Shown here piece after piece: positions 26,267 to 34,202 of a DNA stretch of 64,000 nucleotides. The stretch lies in assembly GCF_003386165.1 (NCBI RefSeq), contig NZ_QRDV01000001.1, positions 676,085 through 740,084 on the forward strand, written 5' to 3'. A model generated the notes under the pieces. The model did not search any database. It saw only the letters and a list, made by a program, of their open reading frames with translations, and was not told the DNA's origin. The translations under genes were made by a program, and so were the position numbers. The stretch is from Winogradskyella eximia (GTDB lineage Bacteria > Bacteroidota > Bacteroidia > Flavobacteriales > Flavobacteriaceae). Within the stretch, counting starts at the first letter, position 1; the number at the start of each line of letters is the position of its first letter.

Positions 26267-27790
26267 TTACTCTAAGGATATGACTTTGAATTCTTTAATG
26301 GCTTTGTTAGGTTCAATGATATTATAACCTTTCCAAAATTCAGGGTCGTATTGATTGAGGTGTATTGGCTCAACAAGGGTTTTTTCTTTAAAATTATTAT
26401 AAACAGATGCAGAAATAGTTTCTGTTTCAAAAACGATAAGTTCTGTTTTTTCAATGCTCCTTGCTATAAAGTGAATTTCGCCTTTAACTTCATTTTGTTT
26501 TCGCCTGCCTTTTACATTCTTGTTCTTTTCAACAATTTTAAGAGGTCTCTTAATGCCTATTTTTTCACCTAAAGTTTCATCTCTATATTTTAAGGTGTAT
26601 TTTTTGTTATCACTCATCTGAAAAATAATAGTACCTTCTTTTAAGTATTTATTGTTTGAAATACCAAGTAATGAGAATTTGCTTAGTGGTTTTACATTTT
26701 TATAATCAACTCTTATTACAGCAAAATCTTCCGTATTTATATACATAGTACCAGAGTAATCTTCACCTCTTTTAGGTTTAAAAGTAATTACATACACAAA
26801 CATATCGTTTATATAGGCGTAATCTGAGAGCTCAAATTCATAGCGTCTAGATTTATGTATAAAGTTGAGATCATTGTCTGAATCAATAAAATTATTGTTT
26901 TCAAATTGATGAATCATCATTTTTCTCCAATGTAAAAATCCAATTTTACGGATGGAGTCTTTTTTTCTTTGTTCGGCCAGTAATGTGTCTGTAACATCAT
27001 TTTCCGTTGAGTCATCAAACAAAGAGGAATCTGTACCTTCTTTTACACTAAACCAACCCGATTTTATCTTAAAATAAGAATCGCGTTTCACATGTTTTTT
27101 TAAGATGCTGTTAAGTCGCTCTTCATAATTTTTTAAGTTAACCTCTGTTGATTTGTCAAATAATTTACAAGCTTTAAGAATTTCCATTTTTTGAAATTTT
27201 TCAGCTTCAATTTCACCATAAAGTTCACCTAGTATTTCAGTGTGATTGTCAATGTTTTTAGGAATGCTTTGAATTAAACTATCTATAAAATGCTGATTAA
27301 TTTCTGGAATTGTTGACTTTTCTAAATCAACATATCGCTTATCCATTTTTATATAATTAGATGTTCTATAAAAGAGTTTTCTTTTAGTGTATCCAAAATC
27401 ATAATTCACCAAAAGTCCTTCTTTTACTTTATCGAGAATCTCATCAATGGTGTAGTTTTTATTAGTAATTAATACTTCAGACAGATCTACAGTTTGTGGT
27501 GTTAGATAGATAGTGGAATTATTAAAGTTTAAAAGTGGAATTCGTTTTTCGTCATAACCTAAGCAGCTTATCATTAATGAATCTGTTGCTTTTACATCGC
27601 GTTTTATAGTAATGTTAAATTCGCCATTGTCATTACTAATTACACCAGTTTTTGAGTTGAATTGAATAGTAGCAAATACAACAGGCTTTTCTGTTTTAGA
27701 GTCTAGTAATATTGAAGTGAAAGTTTGCTGCCCATAAGACTGATAACAAACCAGTAATACTATTGAGAAAATGATTTTGTTGATTTGCAT
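26267..27790 (-). CDS. CarboxypepD_reg-like domain outer membrane protein
   Basis: A 507-residue exported protein. After a signal peptide ending at about YGQQ, residues 22-95 form a CarboxypepD_reg-like domain (FTSILLDSKTEKPVVFATI, then SNDNGEF). This is the small Ig-like plug domain found at the start of SusC proteins and in Bacteroidota envelope proteins. The remainder is beta-rich (about 320-430 resembles the DUF5686-type region) without a recognised catalytic motif. The gene stands alone, with 173 bp before the divergent phosphatase gene. Confidence 0.75.
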   Translation of the reverse strand: MQINKIIFSIVLLVCYQSYGQQTFTSILLDSKTEKPVVFATIQFNSKTGVISNDNGEFNITIKRDVKATDSLMISCLGYDEKRIPLLNFNNSTIYLTPQTVDLSEVLITNKNYTIDEILDKVKEGLLVNYDFGYTKRKLFYRTSNYIKMDKRYVDLEKSTIPEINQHFIDSLIQSIPKNIDNHTEILGELYGEIEAEKFQKMEILKACKLFDKSTEVNLKNYEERLNSILKKHVKRDSYFKIKSGWFSVKEGTDSSLFDDSTENDVTDTLLAEQRKKDSIRKIGFLHWRKMMIHQFENNNFIDSDNDLNFIHKSRRYEFELSDYAYINDMFVYVITFKPKRGEDYSGTMYINTEDFAVIRVDYKNVKPLSKFSLLGISNNKYLKEGTIIFQMSDNKKYTLKYRDETLGEKIGIKRPLKIVEKNKNVKGRRKQNEVKGEIHFIARSIEKTELIVFETETISASVYNNFKEKTLVEPIHLNQYDPEFWKGYNIIEPNKAIKEFKVISLE

Positions 27791-27939
27791 TATAGAGAAG
27801 GTTTTAAAGCAAAGTAAAAGTTTAAGATATGTCTAAATCTCAATTTAATGATTTATTAAGTTAGATTTATATAAAGTTTAACAACTTTAAGATTTTTTAT
27901 GAATTTAGATGAAGTCGAGGCTTATTAATAATTAAACTT

Positions 27940-27947
27940 TAGCTTTG
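27940..27947 (+). promoter_or_regulatory. Promoter -7 box for the phosphatase gene
   Basis: TAGCTTTG matches the flavobacterial TAnnTTTG box and lies 16 bp before the ATG at 27964, giving a very short leader. Confidence 0.5.
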
Positions 27948-27963
27948 AAAAAATTGAATTAAA

Positions 27964-28695
27964 ATGCGAACATTAGTAATTGGAGATATTCACGGAGGAT
28001 TAAAAGGCTTAATTCAGGTGGTAGAAAGAGCCAAAGTTAATGCATCTGATGCTTTAATTTTTTTAGGTGATTATGTAGATGGTTGGAGTGAATCTGCACA
28101 GGTTATTCAATATTTAATAGAGTTATCTAAAACCAATAAATGTATTTTTATAAAAGGAAATCATGATGTATGGTGCGAACAATGGTTGGCTTCAGGTATA
28201 ATAAACGATGTTTGGTATATGCATGGAGGTAAAGAAACTATTGAGAGTTATAGCGGCTTTTCAAAAGAAGAAAAATCAAACCATCTCGATTTTTTTGAAG
28301 GTATGCCTTTATATCATATAGATACTGAAAATCGATTGTTTGTACATGCAGGCTTTACGTCATTGCATGGTGTTGAAAAGGAAATTGATATAAGAAATTT
28401 CTATTTTGATAGAACGCTTTGGGAAATGGCATTAACCATGGATAAACGTATTAAGAAAGATTCAAAAATTTATCCAAATCGTTTAAAGCATTATTCTGAA
28501 ATTTATATTGGTCATACACCAACCATTAATTTTGGTGAAGACCAACCAATGCATTGTGCTAATGTCTGGAATGTTGATACAGGAGCCACCTTTACAGGGA
28601 AATTATCTGCTATAGATATTGATACAAAAGCCATTTTTCAAAGTGATAAACTAATGGATTTGTATCCAAATGAAATAGGACGGAACAAGAAGTAG
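27964..28695 (+). CDS. Calcineurin-like Ser/Thr-type metallophosphatase
   Basis: A 243-residue cytosolic phosphatase of the PPP-like (calcineurin) group. The metal motifs are intact: GDIHGG (residues 7-12), GDYVDGW, GNHDVW and FVHAGF, followed by GHTPT. It is close to bacterial diadenosine tetraphosphatase/PrpA-like enzymes and could act on phosphoproteins or nucleotide polyphosphates. It has its own promoter box and ends directly beside the convergent transferase gene, with no spacing. Confidence 0.88.
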   Translation: MRTLVIGDIHGGLKGLIQVVERAKVNASDALIFLGDYVDGWSESAQVIQYLIELSKTNKCIFIKGNHDVWCEQWLASGIINDVWYMHGGKETIESYSGFSKEEKSNHLDFFEGMPLYHIDTENRLFVHAGFTSLHGVEKEIDIRNFYFDRTLWEMALTMDKRIKKDSKIYPNRLKHYSEIYIGHTPTINFGEDQPMHCANVWNVDTGATFTGKLSAIDIDTKAIFQSDKLMDLYPNEIGRNKK

Positions 28696-29448
28696 TTAGC
28701 AAACATACTTTTTATAATAAGCCAACAACTCATCAGCCGAGGCACCAAACCATTTCTTTACATAAATCGTCCAGAAGTGATATTGTAGTTTCCAAACTCC
28801 GTGCTTACGATAGAGTCGTGCTGAGGTTGTCAATTTTTTATTGATAACCGTAAATTCATTCCGAGCATACAATTCATTAATCAGAATATTGTCTTCGTAG
28901 ATAATATAGTTCTCGTTATAACCACCAATATCGTTGAACAGTGTTTTTGTAATAAACTGACTTTGGTCGCCACCTCTACTAGCACGCCAAGAAAATTGGG
29001 TAAGCCAACTGGCTAAACGTAACCACCAATGGTTACTATCAAACTGCATTCTAAAACAACCTGCTTGATTACCTTTTTGAACTTCATTTACAATAAATTG
29101 ATCAAAATCTTTAGGTGGAAAAGAATCGGCATGAAGAAAATATAAAATACTTCCAGTTGCATGCTTTGCACCCAAATTCATTTGTTTTGCTCTGCCTTTG
29201 TCTGAAGATAGTAACTTTATGTCTGGTCGAGCACAGTCGAGACCTTTTGATTGGTTTGAATTCACTTCAGACCTGTCAGGTTTTTGAAGCCTGACAGGTC
29301 TAAGTATGCCCAAAGTACCATCTGTACTACCTCCATCAACCACTATAATTTCAGAAATGTTCTTAGACGACGAATTCTCTATTAAATGTGTTAACAAACG
29401 GCTAATAGTATCAGCCTCATTTAAAACAGGAATAATAATACTAATCAT
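28696..29448 (-). CDS. TIGR04283-type arsenosugar glycosyltransferase with inserted palindromes
   Basis: A 250-residue GT2 enzyme: IIIPVLNEADT, VVDGGSTDGT and a short acidic FLHADSFPP (D-x-D-like) site, with RGGDQSQF and YEDNILI in the family places. The family (rSAM/selenodomain-associated transferase 2) is linked to ArsS-containing arsenosugar clusters, and ArsS lies 12 kb upstream on the same strand. Between DGGSTDGTLGIL and IKLLSSDKGRAKQ an extra segment of about 27 residues is present, coded by two different palindromic repeats (29227-29301) that remain in frame. Whether this loop harms activity is unknown. It is the last gene of the arsenosugar run. Confidence 0.8.
   Translation of the reverse strand: MISIIIPVLNEADTISRLLTHLIENSSSKNISEIIVVDGGSTDGTLGILRPVRLQKPDRSEVNSNQSKGLDCARPDIKLLSSDKGRAKQMNLGAKHATGSILYFLHADSFPPKDFDQFIVNEVQKGNQAGCFRMQFDSNHWWLRLASWLTQFSWRASRGGDQSQFITKTLFNDIGGYNENYIIYEDNILINELYARNEFTVINKKLTTSARLYRKHGVWKLQYHFWTIYVKKWFGASADELLAYYKKYVC
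29227..29301. repeat. Two palindromic repeats inserted in a coding region
   Basis: The TCGAGCACAGTCGAGA element (29227-29242) resembles the arm at 42188-42203. The second element is a perfect palindrome, with AGACCTGTCAGG (29269-29280) and CCTGACAGGTCT (29290-29301) around a 9-nt loop; it belongs to the family also found at 31315, 31369, 46875, 46973 and 47093. Here both lie inside the glycosyltransferase frame and are translated. Confidence 0.8.
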
Positions 29449-29480
29449 ACAGTACTTACGATAAATTAATGATCGTAGTT

Positions 29481-30341
29481 TTAATCATTTAAATTCCAAT
29501 TGTAATCGGTATAGCTTTTTTTAGCAGATGCGGAAATGGTAATATTTGAGTATTGATTTAAGAAATCAATTAAGCTACCATCTTGCTCAAAATCCTTTTT
29601 AAACCACTTAAATATTTTTGAAATCTTGATGTTGTCTTTAGACAATTCGTTTTTAGACGTATCCGCTAAAAATTCTTTTGTAGCATTGGTTAATTGTGCA
29701 TCTAAGTTTGAAGCTGTAAATGCTGTATTCTGAAGTTTTGGGCACGATACAGAAGCACAAACAATAGCAAAATGAATTCTAGGTTCATTCATTTTTCTTA
29801 GTATTTTATGCTCAATATCGTTTAGATTTTGCCAAGTATCACCCAATTTCCAAAGCCTTTGATCCCAAGGATCTTTAATATCTTTTATACTTTTTGTTGG
29901 GTAATTTCTGAGGATTAAATCTATGGTTAAAGCGTTGTATGCATTAATCCAGTAAGCGAGTTTGTCGTTCTTAGTCCAATCATCATTAGGTTGGTGTAAT
30001 TTTAATAAATCAATATAACGCTGTAAAGTTTTTGATTCAGCTTTAAGACCTTTATAATTTACATTTCCATCTTCTGAAACATACTTTTTTAACAATGCAT
30101 TAAAAATAGCATGATCAAAAGCTTCCGTATAAATAAGCTCTGTAGTTACTGAAATGCCATCATCACTTATGGTACCATCTTCCCCTAAGCTTATTTTAGT
30201 AGAATTATTGTCTTTTTTTTGTTCTGTAAAAACAAGCTCAGAAGCATTTGTTTCTATAGCTTTATCTTGAGTTGTTTGTTGCAATCCACTACACGATAAC
30301 GTAAATATTAAGGTGACAATTAAGGCTGATAAATATTTCAT
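29481..30341 (-). CDS. DUF547 lipoprotein
   Basis: A 286-residue protein with lipobox LSC at about Cys17, so membrane anchored. The core (about 100-280) is DUF547: KLAYWINAYNALTIDLIL with the nearby NYPTKSI, and the cysteine pair in FAIVCASVSCPKL. DUF547 proteins are common in Bacteroidota and marine bacteria beside sterol-desaturase and transferase genes; the fold is related to transglutaminase/NlpC-like proteases in some analyses, but the activity is not established. It starts 27 bp after the desaturase-like gene and runs into the TIGR04283 transferase 32 bp later. Confidence 0.85.
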   Translation of the reverse strand: MKYLSALIVTLIFTLSCSGLQQTTQDKAIETNASELVFTEQKKDNNSTKISLGEDGTISDDGISVTTELIYTEAFDHAIFNALLKKYVSEDGNVNYKGLKAESKTLQRYIDLLKLHQPNDDWTKNDKLAYWINAYNALTIDLILRNYPTKSIKDIKDPWDQRLWKLGDTWQNLNDIEHKILRKMNEPRIHFAIVCASVSCPKLQNTAFTASNLDAQLTNATKEFLADTSKNELSKDNIKISKIFKWFKKDFEQDGSLIDFLNQYSNITISASAKKSYTDYNWNLND

Positions 30342-30368
30342 GTATGGTGTTTTTAGGTGTTAGATTTA

Positions 30369-31277
30369 CTATTCTGAACTCTTGATGTCCTGTTTTTTTG
30401 AAAACGCAGGATACAATTCTTGTTTTAAAAAATCTTTAGGAAAATTTTCATCACCTTCAAAACCGAGTTCAATATCTCTACCATCGTGTGGTATATAATC
30501 GGTTTTAAAAATGTAATCCCATAGACTTAACGTTAGTCCAAAGTTGACACCAAACCTTACATCTTCAGGTAATTCTTTTACATGATGCCAGATATGCATT
30601 TTAGGATTATTAAAAATGTATTTTAAAAAGCCATAATCCCAACCCAAATTAGCATGGTTAAGATGACCAATAGCAATGCTGAAGAAATAAACAATAGCCA
30701 CATCTTGTGCGTCAAAACCACCAATGATAGCAATAGGAATATAAAGTATAGATTTATAAACCACAGGTTCCATCCAATGGTAACGTAAGTGTGCGGCAAA
30801 GCCCATTTCTTTTACAGAATGATGCACTTTATGGAAATTCCATAACCATTCAAAACGGTGCAAAAGCCGATGCGTATTCCATTGTACAAAGTCTGAAACA
30901 ATAAAAAAGATAAATAAGCCTAACCATTTAGGAAGTTCATCAACATCAAAAAGTTGAAAGCTAGAAACAGATAGTCCAATAAGACCTAAAACATCATTAA
31001 ATAGCTCTGAAACTGTATTAGATAAGGCAATGAAAACAATAAGATTCAATAAAAAGAAATTGAAAAACATGTAAAACGTATCTAGCCAAAAATCTTTTCG
31101 GAATAAGGCTTGCTCTTTTCTCCAAGGAAATGCAATTTCAAGAATCCAAACTAAAATTGAAATGAGGATAAGACCATAAAAAAAGTTGTCCCAATGATTG
31201 AGGTCAATAAGTTCGTATTTGAGGTAATTCCAATATCCTGAATAGGATTTTTTTATGAGGTCTAAGTATTTTTCCAT
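30369..31277 (-). CDS. Sterol desaturase/fatty acid hydroxylase family protein
   Basis: A 302-residue integral membrane di-iron enzyme. Several hydrophobic helices flank the His clusters HRLLH, HKVHH, HLNHA and HIWHH, the conserved ligands of the fatty acid hydroxylase superfamily. Such enzymes hydroxylate or desaturate lipid chains at the membrane. It may modify the lipid part of a glyco- or arsenolipid, but that is inferred from its neighbours only. It lies between repeat-rich DNA (31288-31392) and DUF547. Confidence 0.88.
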   Translation of the reverse strand: MEKYLDLIKKSYSGYWNYLKYELIDLNHWDNFFYGLILISILVWILEIAFPWRKEQALFRKDFWLDTFYMFFNFFLLNLIVFIALSNTVSELFNDVLGLIGLSVSSFQLFDVDELPKWLGLFIFFIVSDFVQWNTHRLLHRFEWLWNFHKVHHSVKEMGFAAHLRYHWMEPVVYKSILYIPIAIIGGFDAQDVAIVYFFSIAIGHLNHANLGWDYGFLKYIFNNPKMHIWHHVKELPEDVRFGVNFGLTLSLWDYIFKTDYIPHDGRDIELGFEGDENFPKDFLKQELYPAFSKKQDIKSSE

Positions 31278-31287
31278 AGTTGCTTCC

Positions 31288-31392
31288 TGAGTAGGCAGGA
31301 ATCTTTTTTGTTATCCTGCAAGGTTTATAAAACCTAGTAGGTATTGTTTCTATATTTTTTTTGTCAATAAGGTTTTTTAAACCTAGCAGATC
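31288..31392. repeat. Cluster of palindromic repeats
   Basis: A fragment resembling the CCTGCGAAGGCAGGAAT element sits at about 31285-31304. It is followed by two copies of the AGACCTG-AGGTTT family: CCTGCAAGG with CCTAGTAGG (31315-31341), and AGGTTT with AAACCT plus TAGCAGATC (31369-31391). They separate the phosphorylase gene from the desaturase gene, probably without a terminator function. Confidence 0.6.
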
Positions 31393-31397
31393 TTTTT

Positions 31398-32210
31398 TTA
31401 TAAGGTCTTAATCAGCTCTTTAAATAGCGTAATCATATTTGGTTCTGCTTTTTCCGCCATAGCAATGATTTCAGAAATATCAACTGGTTTTAAATTTTCT
31501 GGATCACATTCGTCTGTTAACACAGAAACGGCTGCAACTTTTAAATTTAAGTGGTTTGCCACAATAATTTCTGGAACCGTACTCATGCCAACAGCATCAG
31601 ATCCAATGATTTTTAACATGCGATATTCTGCACGTGTTTCAAGTTGAGGGCCAACCACACTAGTATAAACACCTTTGTGTAATGTTATATTGTGTGCTTT
31701 AGCAATGCTTTCAAATTTCGCATTAATTTCGGCATCATAAGGTGCACTCATATCTGCAAAACGTTCTCCTAATTCTGAAACGCCTTTAAACGCTAAAGGT
31801 GAACCTCCTTGAAGATTAATATGATCGTCAATAAGCATTAATTCTCCTTTTTTATAATTGAGATTAATGGCTCCGGAAGCATTTGAAACCAATAAAGTTT
31901 TAATACCTAATTTTTCCATAATCCGTACAGGGAAAGTCACATCTTGCAAGGTATACCCTTCATAAACATGAAAACGGCCTTGCATTACCACAACCTTTTT
32001 ACCTTCAAGATTACCATAAATAAGTTTCCCTTTATGAAACTCTACGGTTGCTGTAGGAAAGTTGGGAATGTGATTATAACTTGCTTCGGCTATGATTTCA
32101 ATTTCATTAACTAATTGTCCTAAACCGGTACCTAAAATGATGCCGATTTCGGGTTGATCAAAGCCTTTGCCTTGTAAATATGCTGTGCTTTCTGTTATTT
32201 GGTTAATCAT
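31398..32210 (-). CDS. Purine-nucleoside phosphorylase
   Basis: A 270-residue trimeric-type phosphorylase that splits purine nucleosides with phosphate. Motifs: GTGLGQLV (phosphate loop), HVYEGY, NASGAIN, PQLETRAEYRML and MSTVPEIIVA (base/ribose site). The start at 32210 (MINQITES) is preferred to an ATG at 32267, because the longer form would overlap the transferase gene by 65 bp; the chosen start gives an 8-bp overlap. Its neighbours in the arsenosugar run suggest it could act on dimethylarsinoyl-adenosine from ArsS; ordinary purine salvage is the alternative. Confidence 0.85.
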   Translation of the reverse strand: MINQITESTAYLQGKGFDQPEIGIILGTGLGQLVNEIEIIAEASYNHIPNFPTATVEFHKGKLIYGNLEGKKVVVMQGRFHVYEGYTLQDVTFPVRIMEKLGIKTLLVSNASGAINLNYKKGELMLIDDHINLQGGSPLAFKGVSELGERFADMSAPYDAEINAKFESIAKAHNITLHKGVYTSVVGPQLETRAEYRMLKIIGSDAVGMSTVPEIIVANHLNLKVAAVSVLTDECDPENLKPVDISEIIAMAEKAEPNMITLFKELIKTL

Positions 32211-32832
32211 TGAGTTGCTGTATTTTTTCTTGTAATTTGATGTTCGATTTATAAAAGTCTGAAGCAATTAAGTCTTCATAGGTGTCAATATCGTTTAAAG
32301 TGTCCAAGATACCAACTGAAATTTGATTACTCTGTAACTCTTGTAACGTTAACTGAAATAAATTGGGTTGACTCCATGGTTTGTTGGTGAAAATTTCGGT
32401 ATTCAATTTAGACATGCCTACCAAATAATAGCCGCCATCTTCTGCTGGTCCAAAAACCACTTCACTCGTATTTAAGGCCTCTAATCCATTTTTTATATGT
32501 GTAGAATGAATGTCTGGTAAATCAGAACCAATCAATACGATGTTGTTATAGCCAGCATCAAATCCATCTTTAAAAGCGTTAAGCATGCGTTCTCCTAAAT
32601 CAGCTCCATGTTGTACCGCTTTAAATTCACCTTTCCATTGGTCATCTACAATAGCATTAGAAAAATAAATGCGTTTATCTATGTCTAATTTTTGAGTTGC
32701 TTTTTCAGTAATTTTTACCAATTCGGTGTACACTTCAAACGCACCAAAATCGCCAATAGTTTTAGCGAGTCTTGTTTTTACAGTTCCTAATTTTATGTTT
32801 TTAACAAACACAATAACAAGTGATTTATTCAT
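32203..32832 (-). CDS. TIGR04282-type arsenosugar transferase
   Basis: A 209-residue GT-A-fold protein of the DUF2064/TIGR04282 family (rSAM/selenodomain-associated transferase 1). It has the N-terminal VFVKNIKLGTVKTRLAK nucleotide-binding region, GADLGERM, IGSDLPD (metal site) and GPAEDGGYYLVG. Members occur with ArsS and are thought to add a sugar or polyol group in arsenosugar synthesis. It overlaps the upstream rhodanese gene by 8 bp and the downstream phosphorylase by 8 bp, so all three are translationally linked. A second, degraded copy lies at 40359-41039. Confidence 0.85.
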   Translation of the reverse strand: MNKSLVIVFVKNIKLGTVKTRLAKTIGDFGAFEVYTELVKITEKATQKLDIDKRIYFSNAIVDDQWKGEFKAVQHGADLGERMLNAFKDGFDAGYNNIVLIGSDLPDIHSTHIKNGLEALNTSEVVFGPAEDGGYYLVGMSKLNTEIFTNKPWSQPNLFQLTLQELQSNQISVGILDTLNDIDTYEDLIASDFYKSNIKLQEKIQQLND

Positions 32833-33319
32833 AGATTTTAATGCCTTTTAATAACCATTTACTCCAGTCTTTAGAGTAAGCGTGTACGTGATCTGTTTCC
32901 TTTTCTTCGGAATTATATACGGGAAAATTGTTGTTCTTCCATTCAAAAATACCACCAAATAAATTGTAAACATTGGTGTAGCCTTTCTTTTTAAGTTGTT
33001 CTGCAATGTCTTCAGATCGAATACCAACAGAACAATATACAACAATAGTTGATGTTGTATCAGGCAGTGTTTTTACAACAGTATCTAAATCGAAATTATC
33101 GTAGCCAACATGTATAGCATCCTCAAGATGACTTACATTGTATTCTTTAAGTTCTCTGGCATCCAATAAAATAGCATCCGTTTTTGGCATCGCTAATTCT
33201 TGAACAGAAATATAAGGAATACGCTCTTTATTATGAGTTTTTAATAACTCTTGAAGGGTTTCTTGGCTATTTCCAAAGCAACTTAAGAGTAAAAAAGATA
33301 AGATAAAGAGGTTTCGCAT
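32825..33319 (-). CDS. Rhodanese-like lipoprotein
   Basis: A 164-residue protein with a hydrophobic signal and a possible lipobox LLSC at Cys14, then one rhodanese domain (about 40-135) with LLDARELKEY and the active-site Cys96 in VYCSVGIRS. Such proteins transfer sulfur or bind oxyanions. In an arsenic cluster a rhodanese with arsenate-related activity would be reminiscent of Acr2/Cdc25-type reductases, but the loop here is six residues and typical of sulfurtransferases. It is 30 bp downstream of the metallophosphoesterase gene. Confidence 0.82.
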   Translation of the reverse strand: MRNLFILSFLLLSCFGNSQETLQELLKTHNKERIPYISVQELAMPKTDAILLDARELKEYNVSHLEDAIHVGYDNFDLDTVVKTLPDTTSTIVVYCSVGIRSEDIAEQLKKKGYTNVYNLFGGIFEWKNNNFPVYNSEEKETDHVHAYSKDWSKWLLKGIKIYE

Positions 33320-33349
33320 TTGTGATTAGTATAAATAATTTAATTAACC

Positions 33350-34201
33350 TTACAATTCTAGTGGTTTTCGTTGTTGCTGTTTTTCGGCTTCAGGTAAAAT
33401 TTCCATGTTGTCCCAAATCCCTGAAACGATCGTTTTTGCATAAGATTCTGGAAGCAATCCGTTTAGCATTAATTTGTTAGTGAGCGTATGGTTATAGTCT
33501 AACTTATAAAAATTTACTTGCAAAGGTTTTGTCGAGTCATCCAAAATAGCAAACCAAACATTGGGTTTTCCATCATTAGCAGGCATACCAATCACACCAG
33601 GATTTATCCAAAGTTTATCGCTGTTTTTATGTTCGAAAGGTAGACCACAATGGCCAGCAATAATGATATCACTTTCGGTAGCTTCAAAATTAGAGTGCTT
33701 AGTCGCCCAAGCTGTCGATTTGAAAATAAATTCTGAAACATTAAAATACGAACCATGTACAACAGTCACCTTTTGATCTCCCATTGTGAATTGTATATGA
33801 TCTGGAAGCGTGTCAAGATAGTCAAGTGAATCTTTTGAGAGTTTGCTCTTTGCATACGGATACCATTGTTGTGAAAAACCATCGCATCGTGAACCTTCTC
33901 TAAAATCGCAACCACAATCGTCTTCATCATCACGTAGTTGAATTTCTACATTACCAACGATGCTTCTGGCATTCCAGTTTTTAAAAGTTTGAATAGTTTC
34001 TTCGGGTTGTGCGCAATAACCAATAATATCGCCAGTGCAAATACAATTTTCTGGTGGAATGCCTTCAGATTCTGCCATAGCAATTAGTGCTTCAAGTGCT
34101 TGAAGGTTACTGTAAACACCACCAAAGAGTAATACTTTACCTGATAGTTCTCCTATGTCAACTATGTTTTTATTCATAACATTTTCCACGAAAGTGGACA
34201 T
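33350..34201 (-). CDS. Metallophosphoesterase-like protein with lost first metal motif
   Basis: A 283-residue protein of the calcineurin-like fold. The later motifs are readable: GDIIGYC (residues 57-63), GNVE (83-86), VVHGSYF and GHCGLPF. The first motif, normally D-x-H, reads GGVYSN (27-32), so the Asp and His ligands of metal site 1 are missing; the GNHD His is also Val-Glu. A cysteine-rich insert (C96, C98, C106) follows. The enzyme may have changed metal use or lost catalysis. It starts 1 bp after the symporter stop and is upstream of the rhodanese. ATG at codon 9 is a possible alternative start. Confidence 0.75.
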   Translation of the reverse strand: MSTFVENVMNKNIVDIGELSGKVLLFGGVYSNLQALEALIAMAESEGIPPENCICTGDIIGYCAQPEETIQTFKNWNARSIVGNVEIQLRDDEDDCGCDFREGSRCDGFSQQWYPYAKSKLSKDSLDYLDTLPDHIQFTMGDQKVTVVHGSYFNVSEFIFKSTAWATKHSNFEATESDIIIAGHCGLPFEHKNSDKLWINPGVIGMPANDGKPNVWFAILDDSTKPLQVNFYKLDYNHTLTNKLMLNGLLPESYAKTIVSGIWDNMEILPEAEKQQQRKPLEL

Positions 34202-34202
34202 C

